Below, piece by piece: positions 1 to 4,957 of a stretch of 5,422 bases of DNA. Position 1 is the first letter of the stretch, and every line of letters begins with the position of its first letter. The notes beneath the pieces were generated by a model. That model was not told the DNA's origin and ran no database searches. It saw only the letters and a program-made list of their open reading frames with translations. The translations under genes were made by a program, and so were the position numbers. Source of the DNA: Synergistaceae bacterium (GTDB taxonomy: Bacteria > Synergistota > Synergistia > Synergistales > Synergistaceae); the NCBI GenBank assembly GCA_012727545.1, contig JAAYHA010000055.1, positions 1 to 5,422 of the forward strand, in the 5' to 3' direction.

Positions 1-1366
1 AGCAAATTGTGGATATCGTCTTGTAATGAAGAGGGGATGGATAGAAATAGACGAAAATCCCCAGCGTAACAGGCATAAAGACCCCGCAAAGCCCGAATGA
101 GTGGAAAATAGGCATTGTGTTCAATATCCTGTCAGACCTGTAGAAGTCCACTCTCGTATACATCTGGGCATGGTTCGTGTGAAGGTTTTTGTAACTTAGG
201 ACAACACCCTTGGGAGCTCCCTCCGATCCTGAAGTGAAAAGGATCACTGCCGGTTTGTCTGTCTCTCCCTCTATTACAGGGTTCGATCTTATAAAAATAG
301 TTTTCAGAGCCGCAGATATTTTTTTAAACTTGGTAATTGACGGGGCAAGGTCTTCCAGCCATACGACCCTAAGACCCTCTTCTTCGACTGCGGTTATAAG
401 AGCTTCAAATTTTCCAAGCTCAACAAACTTTCTTGAAGTAACTACCGTCTTTACGCATGCAGTCCTGCAGCAGTTCACCAATGAGCGTCCGCCAAGCGAA
501 AAATTCAGCATTGCCGGTATCTTTCCCATTTTCTGGAGCGAGTACATTGTTACTACCCCTCCTAGGGAGGTCGGCAGAAGCACCCCTATGTTGTCGCCCT
601 CCATGTCTGCGTTTTTCAGCACGTCTTCGATGAGAAGGACTCTCGTAATAAAACCGTTGTATGTGATAGGCCTCTGTCCGTGGTCGCAGAAGATCCTGAA
701 CTTTCCGCCGTACTGCTTTCTTGCATCAAGGAGCACGTCAAAGAAGGGTTTATCCTTTACTCTGGCGGCAAGGGAAGCCTCGTCCATGATCTTTTCAAGG
801 GCCCTGCCGGCAGCTGCAGCCCTTTTTGGGCCAGACAGGTCATCAGAAATATCTATACGTGTTGAAGGAAGGATCGTTATGGTGACTTTGGAAAAAAAGC
901 GCAGGCCGGGTTTGTGCTGTATGCGTGAAAAGGGGGTAAGCTCTGTGCCTTTTATGTTTATGGGCAGGATCTTTGCTTTGGTGTGATCGGCTATCATTGC
1001 CACACCCTGGGAAACTTTCATAGGGTTACCGATGGTCGTAGGCTGAAGTTCGGGAAAGATGACGCATCTTCCACCGTTTTTAAGCAGATTTAAGAAATAT
1101 TTCAGTGTGAGGGGTGCGTCTGCGTCAAGGATGTGCGTCTCTGCGAGGGGCAGAAAGAGACCAATAAATCGCTTCTTGGTAAGCCTTCTCTCAATTGCAA
1201 AGGGGACCTTTTCAGGAAGAAAGACCGCCAGGATCAGAGGATCTATGAAGGATACATAGTTTGGGGCTATCAATACACCCTCTCCTGCTTTTTCCCAGTT
1301 TTCCCATCCCTTTATCTCTATGCTGAAAAAAAGATTCAGAAAAAATTTAACGACCATAAGCCACAT
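1..1366 (-). CDS. aas: Aas-like 2-acylglycerophosphoethanolamine acyltransferase / acyl-ACP synthetase, 3'-truncated
   Basis: The first 455 residues of a bifunctional Aas homologue are present; E. coli Aas has about 719, so the remainder lies beyond the left edge. In E. coli the enzyme activates fatty acids with ATP onto ACP and re-acylates lysophosphatidylethanolamine at the inner membrane. Residues 1-190 align with the PlsC-type acyltransferase domain after a hydrophobic N-terminus. An AMP-binding (ANL) domain follows, with the P-loop TSGSEGAPKG at 378-387 and FHSFGL at 421-426. The frame is open throughout. Two acyltransferase motifs are altered: motif I reads NYVSFID (Tyr37 in place of the catalytic His) and motif III reads FPELQ (104-108) in place of FPEGR. 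Transacylation is therefore doubtful, while adenylation looks intact. I chose the ATG at 1366 because GAGG lies 9 nt upstream; an in-frame ATG at 1381 has poorer spacing. The gene seems monocistronic, behind the rubrerythrin terminator. Confidence 0.9.
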   Translation of the reverse strand, partial: MWLMVVKFFLNLFFSIEIKGWENWEKAGEGVLIAPNYVSFIDPLILAVFLPEKVPFAIERRLTKKRFIGLFLPLAETHILDADAPLTLKYFLNLLKNGGRCVIFPELQPTTIGNPMKVSQGVAMIADHTKAKILPINIKGTELTPFSRIQHKPGLRFFSKVTITILPSTRIDISDDLSGPKRAAAAGRALEKIMDEASLAARVKDKPFFDVLLDARKQYGGKFRIFCDHGQRPITYNGFITRVLLIEDVLKNADMEGDNIGVLLPTSLGGVVTMYSLQKMGKIPAMLNFSLGGRSLVNCCRTACVKTVVTSRKFVELGKFEALITAVEEEGLRVVWLEDLAPSITKFKKISAALKTIFIRSNPVIEGETDKPAVILFTSGSEGAPKGVVLSYKNLHTNHAQMYTRVDFYRSDRILNTMPIFHSFGLCGVFMPVTLGIFVYFYPSPLHYKTISTIC

Positions 1367-1404
1367 TGACAATTCCCTCATTCCCGAAATAAAGATAATA
1401 ATTT

Positions 1405-1413
1405 ATTATAACA
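1405..1413 (-). promoter_or_regulatory. Candidate extended -10 promoter of the aas homologue
   Basis: The minus strand reads TGTTATAAT, a perfect -10 hexamer with an extended-10 TG element, about 40 bases upstream of the aas start. The -35 region is weak (TTTGGA at 16-bp spacing), which is usual for extended -10 promoters. Short arms GGACA/TGTCC (1436-1440 and 1415-1419) flank the spacer and may be coincidental. Confidence 0.45.
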
Positions 1414-1482
1414 TGGACAACCTCGCTCCAAAACCTGTCCCGTCGAATGCTTTCAACGTTTATCTGGCCTTTTTCTTTATTT

Positions 1483-1532
1483 GAAAAGGAAAATAATAAG
1501 GCCGAGGAAATTATTCTTTCCACGGCCTTATT
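1483..1532 (-). terminator. Rho-independent terminator of rubrerythrin
   Basis: An inverted repeat lies 39 bases after the rubrerythrin stop. The 10-bp arms AATAAGGCCG/CGGCCTTATT (1495-1504 and 1523-1532) are followed, after a single-base internal mismatch, by a 5-bp inner stem GGAAA/TTTCC around a 6-base loop. On the minus strand the hairpin runs into the T-rich ATTTTCCTTTTC. It separates rubrerythrin from the aas homologue. The tail is interrupted by cytosines, so efficiency is uncertain. Confidence 0.75.
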
Positions 1533-1570
1533 AGGTTTGTATAGAGTTGTTTCTTAGGGCAAAAATTTAA

Positions 1571-2065
1571 CTAGAACTTCTTGAATATTGAGGGTTTGGC
1601 TCCGCAGATCGGGCAGGGGCTCGTTGACTCTTTGCCCTTGTGGATATAGCCGCAGATCGGGCAAAGGTAGTAATCCTGTCCTTCAGGCTCATTGCCGAGA
1701 TTTGCAAGAGCCTCGTCATAAAGGCGGGCATGGACTTTCTCTGCTTCGTTGGCGTAATGGAAGATACGTGCCGCTTCGTTGTTTCCTTCAGCCTTTGCAT
1801 CTTCGATCATCGGCGGGTACATTTCAGTGAACTCGTATGTCTCTCCGTCTTTCGCTGCAACTAAGTTTTCAGCTGTGGTGCCTATTCCGCCCTTTGCCTT
1901 GAATTCAGCAAATGCGTGAATGGTTTCAGCTTCGGCTGTTGCACGGAAAAGACGGGCCGCGCTGCTGAATCCCTCTTTTTCTGCCTGGGCTGCAAAGCAG
2001 AGATATTTCCTGTTGGCCTGTGATTCTCCGGCAAATGCCGTTGCAAGGTTTTCATTTGTCTTCAT
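1571..2065 (-). CDS. rbr: Rubrerythrin (non-haem di-iron NADH peroxidase)
   Basis: This 164-residue protein is a full-length classical rubrerythrin, a cytoplasmic enzyme that reduces hydrogen peroxide to water with electrons from rubredoxin or NAD(P)H oxidoreductases in anaerobes. The N-terminal four-helix ferritin-like domain (about 1-125) carries the expected di-iron ligands: Glu14, the Glu47-x-x-His50 pair, Glu78 and Glu81 before MYPP, and the Glu109-x-x-His112 pair. The C-terminal rubredoxin-like domain has two CPICG knuckles, with Cys135/Cys138 and Cys151/Cys154 binding one iron. The 12-residue spacing between knuckles is short, as in rubrerythrins and unlike free rubredoxin. The ATG start follows GGGAGG at 7-nt spacing. 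It has its own strong promoter with an inverted repeat over the transcription start, and its own terminator, so it is probably a single regulated gene. No ligand is missing. Confidence 0.97.
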   Translation of the reverse strand: MKTNENLATAFAGESQANRKYLCFAAQAEKEGFSSAARLFRATAEAETIHAFAEFKAKGGIGTTAENLVAAKDGETYEFTEMYPPMIEDAKAEGNNEAARIFHYANEAEKVHARLYDEALANLGNEPEGQDYYLCPICGYIHKGKESTSPCPICGAKPSIFKKF

Positions 2066-2106
2066 TGTTTTTCCTCCCTGTACTATTTATATTATATTGT
2101 TATATT

Positions 2107-2130
2107 AAATGGTTTAATTTAAAACCATTT
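2107..2130. promoter_or_regulatory. Inverted repeat over the rubrerythrin start site, candidate operator
   Basis: AAATGGTTT (2107-2115) and AAACCATTT (2122-2130) form perfect 9-bp arms around a 6-base spacer. The repeat begins one base after the -10 hexamer and covers the predicted transcription start near 2125, which is where a repressor would block transcription. It does not match the PerR or Fur consensus. A weak hairpin in the 5' leader is the alternative reading, but no T-tract follows, so it is not a terminator. Confidence 0.5.
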
Positions 2131-2131
2131 T

Positions 2132-2160
2132 AGTCTAACGCATAAAATAACCTCTGTCAA
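2132..2160 (-). promoter_or_regulatory. Sigma-70-type promoter of rubrerythrin
   Basis: A perfect -35 TTGACA (2160-2155) is separated by exactly 17 bases from -10 TAGACT (2137-2132, 4 of 6 matches). The -35 element directly abuts the stop codon of the upstream adenosyltransferase. The predicted start near 2125 leaves a leader of about 60 bases. A second, perfect TATAAT at 2096-2091 lacks a -35 partner and would give a very short leader. Confidence 0.8.
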
Positions 2161-2688
2161 CTAAAATTCAACGCCTCTTCTTGCTGTTGTTCCGTCATTA
2201 TATGGGTGCTTTACTTCTTTCATTTCTGTTACAAGGTCGGCAAGCTCAATCAGTTCCTTCTTTGCGTCTCTTCCGGTCAGGACAAGTTCCATGCCAAAAG
2301 GTTTGTTTTTTACCAGCTCAATTAGCAACTCAAGGGGCAGCAGTCCATATTCAATTGCTACGTTTATCTCATCCAGTATCAGCATATCGCACTTCCCCGA
2401 ACTCATAACGCGAAGTGCTGTTTCCATGCCTCTTTCAGCCTCGTCGTAGTCCTCGGGCTGTTCTTTTCCCCTATATACGTAGTCAGGCCTTCCCGTCTGG
2501 ATAATTTTAAGCCCTTCAAGCTTTGATGCTGTTATCAGTTCACCGTATTCCTTCCAACCTTTCATGAACTGTATCATAGTAACGTGTGCCCCATGTCCAA
2601 GTGCCCTCACAGCAAGACCCAGAGATGCGGTAGTCTTTCCTTTGCCTTTTCCTGTGTATATGTGGACCAGGCCCTTTTCTCCAAACAT
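2161..2688 (-). CDS. cobO: Cob(I)alamin (corrinoid) adenosyltransferase, CobO/BtuR type
   Basis: This 175-residue protein belongs to the CobA/CobO/BtuR family. These cytoplasmic enzymes transfer the 5'-deoxyadenosyl group of ATP to reduced cob(I)alamin or cobinamide in cobalamin synthesis and salvage. The family P-loop variant is at 13-20 (GKGKGKTT), close to the N-terminus after the strand LVHIYT. MIQFMKG lies near 38-44 and the Walker-B-like LILDEI near 103-108. The C-terminal HPYNDG and GVEF match family ends. Length is slightly below E. coli BtuR (196), which has a longer N-terminus. The ATG shares its A with the TGA stop of the M48 protease gene (TGATG). No good Shine-Dalgarno precedes it, so translation is probably coupled to that gene. 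No other cobalamin genes are in the window. Confidence 0.95.
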   Translation of the reverse strand: MFGEKGLVHIYTGKGKGKTTASLGLAVRALGHGAHVTMIQFMKGWKEYGELITASKLEGLKIIQTGRPDYVYRGKEQPEDYDEAERGMETALRVMSSGKCDMLILDEINVAIEYGLLPLELLIELVKNKPFGMELVLTGRDAKKELIELADLVTEMKEVKHPYNDGTTARRGVEF

Positions 2689-3497
2689 CAGCTGTTTTGC
2701 TCAGCGGCTTTAACCTTTGCCGCTTCTTCCTTTTTCATTCGTTCAATTGCTGCGTCTATGTCATATCCGCCTTTTTTGGCGACAGTATTCTCCGGCTCAC
2801 CTGCAGACTGAGACTGGGGTTGTTGAACAGCTCCTTTTTCTGATCCGTCAGGAAATTTTGCCTTAGGGTTCAGGCTGAGTATCTCGTTTCTGAGATGCAG
2901 AAGCCTCCGCTCATCGGGCGGATGTGAGTTAAAGCCACTGGGTTCGCCCCTTTTTCCATTTTTAGAAAGTTTGAGAAGTGCGCTGTAGAGTCCCACAGGA
3001 TCTTCTCCCATCTTGTGTGCAAGATGAACAGAATAGTCATCTGCCTCAACTTCCTGTTCCCTGCTCCATCCGGCATAGGCAAGGTTTGCTCCGACTCCGG
3101 CTGCTGTCTCGGCAATACCTCCGCCAAAAAGCTTTCCAAGCAGTGTAGCTGCGACAGAAAGGCCGACTCCCCTTTTTACTGTGTTTTCATAATGATTTAA
3201 TTTGGCGTGGCCGGCTTCATGAGACAAAACACCATACAATTCTGACTGAGTGTCAAGAAGCTCAAGGAGCCCTGTGGTTACAGTTACGGAACTGCCATTC
3301 GTCACCCATGCGTTGGGGACTGTTTCCTGCTTAATACTAAAGGGGAGTTCGGTCAGTTCTGTCGCCTTAGCTACCTTTGACCATACCGCCCTTGCATCCT
3401 CAGCACTAAGTCTGGCTTCAGAAAGGCCGGGCATGAACAGTAAGAGTGCCATCGCTGCTATAGAAACTAAAATTATATTTTTCCTGACTACTGTCAT
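2688..3497 (-). CDS. Exported M48-family zinc metalloprotease
   Basis: The protein has 269 residues. A Sec signal peptide (basic TVVRKN, a hydrophobic stretch to about residue 22, likely cleavage after SEA at 28) has no lipobox cysteine, so a soluble periplasmic enzyme is expected. The zinc site is HEAGH (His93, Glu94, His97) followed by AKLNH. The third ligand is probably Glu149 in EVEAD, with Asp153 conserved. The NSHPPDERR block (His192) is typical of LoiP/YcaL/BepA-like M48 members, which handle misfolded or assembling envelope proteins. A hydrophobic Gly/Ala-rich stretch lies between the motifs at about 110-140. A polar tail rich in Gln, Glu and Lys (about 215-269) follows the domain and ends in a charged putative helix. 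I chose the second in-frame ATG because TGGAGG lies 8 nt before it; the ATG at 3512 overlaps that site. The stop overlaps cobO by one base. Confidence 0.9.
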   Translation of the reverse strand: MTVVRKNIILVSIAAMALLLFMPGLSEARLSAEDARAVWSKVAKATELTELPFSIKQETVPNAWVTNGSSVTVTTGLLELLDTQSELYGVLSHEAGHAKLNHYENTVKRGVGLSVAATLLGKLFGGGIAETAAGVGANLAYAGWSREQEVEADDYSVHLAHKMGEDPVGLYSALLKLSKNGKRGEPSGFNSHPPDERRLLHLRNEILSLNPKAKFPDGSEKGAVQQPQSQSAGEPENTVAKKGGYDIDAAIERMKKEEAAKVKAAEQNS

Positions 3498-3505
3498 CAG
3501 CTTCG

Positions 3506-3511
3506 CCTCCA
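3506..3511 (-). promoter_or_regulatory. Ribosome binding site that sets the M48 protease start
   Basis: TGGAGG on the minus strand lies 8 nt before the ATG at 3497. The alternative ATG at 3512 sits inside this site and has only AT-rich sequence before it, so the longer 274-residue reading is unlikely. Confidence 0.75.
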
Positions 3512-3518
3512 TATTGCA

Positions 3519-3547
3519 TTAATACATTTGCTTACATCCATTTACAA
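3519..3547 (-). promoter_or_regulatory. Candidate promoter of the M48 protease-cobO pair
   Basis: TTGTAA (3547-3542) and TATTAA (3524-3519) are 17 bases apart, each matching 4 of 6 consensus positions, in the 87-base gap after nudC. A perfect palindrome ACAATATTGT (3544-3553) overlaps the -35 and could be an operator. A second palindrome, GGCTATAGCC, lies at 3564-3573. No clear terminator follows nudC, so read-through from nudC is also possible. Confidence 0.35.
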
Positions 3548-3584
3548 TATTGTCATACATTCAGGCTATAGCCGCATCGGTAGT

Positions 3585-4349
3585 TTATGAACGGTTTTTG
3601 ATAAAATTTTCTATCAGCTTCCATGAAATGCTGAGTCCCCGAAAAACGTCTGGAATCTCATCCGGCGCAAACCAGGAGGCCTGAGTCACTTCCAGACCAT
3701 CGACCTCTATCTCACCGCTCTCCCATTCCGCATTAAAGCCAAGCATCAGAGAACGTGGGAAGGGCCAAGGCTGGCTTCCGAAATACTTTATGTTTTTTAC
3801 CCTGATTTTAGTTTCTTCATACACCTCTCTTCTGACACACTCCTCAAGGCTCTCCCCGGGCTCTACAAACCCTGCCAGAACACTGAATCTCCCGGGCGGG
3901 AAATTGGCGCCGTGCCCCATCAGAAGTTTACCGTCCTTTTCAACTGCAACGATTATTGCCGGAGAGATAACGGGGTAATATATCTCACCGCAGCAGGGGC
4001 ATCTCATTGCCCCCTCAGCTGGGTCGTACGATGTCTTACTTCCGCAGACTCCGCAATATCTGTTGGCCCTCTGCCAGTCCATCAAGTGAAAAGCTCTGCC
4101 CGCCCTGAAAAATTCCTTCTCTTCAAAGGTTGGCCATATCGACCTTCTCTCCAGAAGCACATACTTATCAGGCAGTTCTGAGGCTGGGTCGATCTCTGCC
4201 CATATGTCTCCGTCAGGATCTTCCCTGTCCACGTTCCCGCTTGCCTTAAAAAGCAACTCAAGCTCTTTGTCTGATTCAGTATCCGGCAGTTCGGAGCCCC
4301 CGTTTTTAAGCAGTATCCTGCCGTTACAAAAAATATAATATTTACTCAA
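3585..4349 (-). CDS. nudC: NADH pyrophosphatase / NAD-cap RNA hydrolase NudC
   Basis: At 254 residues this is close to E. coli NudC (257). The family hydrolyses NAD(H) to NMN(H) and AMP and removes NAD caps from RNA 5' ends in the cytoplasm. A variable N-terminal domain (1-90) is followed by a zinc ribbon (Cys99/Cys102 and Cys117/Cys120) and the Nudix domain. The Nudix box starts at Gly160 and carries Glu166, Arg174, Glu175, Glu178 and Glu179, the metal-binding and catalytic set. The NudC signature SQPWPFP follows at 192-198, with Ser200. One oddity is Lys181, where the Nudix consensus has Gly (EETKI in place of EExGI). The start is TTG at 4349, supported by GGAGG 7 nt upstream; no in-frame ATG is close. 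It is divergent from ppnP across 118 bases and may be co-transcribed with the M48 gene 87 bases downstream. Confidence 0.93.
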   Translation of the reverse strand: MSKYYIFCNGRILLKNGGSELPDTESDKELELLFKASGNVDREDPDGDIWAEIDPASELPDKYVLLERRSIWPTFEEKEFFRAGRAFHLMDWQRANRYCGVCGSKTSYDPAEGAMRCPCCGEIYYPVISPAIIVAVEKDGKLLMGHGANFPPGRFSVLAGFVEPGESLEECVRREVYEETKIRVKNIKYFGSQPWPFPRSLMLGFNAEWESGEIEVDGLEVTQASWFAPDEIPDVFRGLSISWKLIENFIKNRS

Positions 4350-4467
4350 GATGTTTCCTCCGTATAATTTTAGTCGTTTCGATCAAACTATCCCATTGTA
4401 CTAGACGTATGTGCAAAATAACACTATCATAATCGGACATTCAATTTTTTCAGGAGGTCGTAACCAG
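4350..4467. promoter_or_regulatory. Divergent nudC/ppnP intergenic region with candidate promoters
   Basis: Toward ppnP, CATAAT (4428-4433, 5 of 6) is a plausible -10 with a weak -35. Toward nudC, TATGAT (4431-4426, 5 of 6) has CTGAAA (4453-4448) at 16-bp spacing. The two -10 elements overlap on opposite strands, so the promoters would compete or share control. No strong inverted repeat was seen. Both assignments are tentative. Confidence 0.3.
4357..4361 (-). promoter_or_regulatory. Ribosome binding site that sets the TTG start of nudC
   Basis: GGAGG on the minus strand is 7 nt before TTG at 4349-4347. The following codons (Ser-Lys-Tyr-Tyr-Ile) read as a normal NudC N-terminus. This supports a rare TTG start and may keep translation modest. 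Confidence 0.75.
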
Positions 4468-4791
4468 ATGATAGAAAAGCTCGAAAATGTAACAGCTATT
4501 GCCAAGGCGAATGTATATTTTGACGGGAAAGTCGTCAGCCACACCATCTACACAGCAGACGGCGACCGCAAGACTCTCGGACTTTTCCTGCCCGGTGACT
4601 ACGAATTTGGGACAGGCGACGCAGAGATCATGGATATCATCGATGGTGTATGTCAGGTACGCCTCCCCGGGACCACAGAATACATTGAGATCAAAGCCGG
4701 AGAGACTTTCAACCTGCCTGGCAACAGCAAGTTTGGATTCCGCTGCTATGTTCCGGTCCAATATGTCTGCTCGTACATCCCGCTCAGCTAA
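4468..4791 (+). CDS. ppnP: Pyrimidine/purine nucleoside phosphorylase PpnP (formerly UPF0345/YaiE)
   Basis: This 107-residue protein is a member of the small single-domain cupin family PpnP. E. coli PpnP (YaiE, 94 residues) phosphorolyses uridine, adenosine, guanosine, cytidine, inosine and xanthosine to base plus ribose 1-phosphate. Family blocks are clear: NVYFDGKVVS (15-24, compare NEYFSGKVKS), PGDYEFGT (42-49), the Ile-Ile-Asp-Gly turn (57-60), the FNLPGNSKF block (81-89, compare FNVPGHSEF) and the end YVCSYI (99-104). The N-terminus is about 10 residues longer than in E. coli. The ATG at 4468 follows AGGAGGT at 9-nt spacing. An upstream in-frame ATG at 4411 would add 19 residues but lies ahead of the Shine-Dalgarno site. 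The gene stands alone on the plus strand and ends before a strong terminator. Confidence 0.93.
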   Translation: MIEKLENVTAIAKANVYFDGKVVSHTIYTADGDRKTLGLFLPGDYEFGTGDAEIMDIIDGVCQVRLPGTTEYIEIKAGETFNLPGNSKFGFRCYVPVQYVCSYIPLS

Positions 4792-4831
4792 TGCTGCGGA
4801 ATAAAAAATAACTGAATTTTGCCTTTTCTGT

Positions 4832-4881
4832 AAAAACTGATGATATGCCGATCTTACTCTCAGGCATATCATCAGTTTTTT
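4832..4881. terminator. Bidirectional Rho-independent terminator between ppnP and metY
   Basis: Perfect 18-bp arms (4832-4849 and 4863-4880) enclose a 13-base loop. The arms begin with five A and end with T, giving a T-run at 4876-4881 on the plus strand and five T on the minus strand. It therefore serves ppnP (stop 41 bases upstream) and the convergent metY (stop 77 bases away). The rest of the 166-base gap between the two genes shows nothing convincing. Confidence 0.92.
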
Positions 4882-4957
4882 GTTTATCGGAAAATCGAAT
4901 TACCGACAATAATTTTCCCCTCTTCAGGAATTGATGACCGGGAGGCCTCTATGCCGA

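Noticed and set aside
210..986. Long plus-strand open frame of 258 codons
   Set aside because: It is antisense to the aas homologue, whose minus-strand frame gives continuous family similarity including TSGSEGAPKG. The plus-strand translation resembles nothing and has no Shine-Dalgarno.
1468..1489. CCTTTT/AAAAGG hairpin just beyond the rubrerythrin terminator
   Set aside because: The arms are only six mostly A-T pairs with no useful T-tract after them. It is probably part of the U-rich tail of the larger hairpin.
2092..2106. TTATATT-G-TTATATT as a PerR-like box upstream of rubrerythrin
   Set aside because: It is a direct repeat. PerR boxes are inverted 7-1-7 repeats, and the second half does not match the consensus.
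2107..2130. The inverted repeat as a terminator of cobO
   Set aside because: It lies downstream of a strong rubrerythrin promoter, is A/T-rich with short arms, and is followed by no T-run.
4450..4872. Minus-strand open frame of 140 codons opposite ppnP
   Set aside because: It runs through the bidirectional terminator, shows no recognisable domain and is antisense to a clear PpnP homologue.
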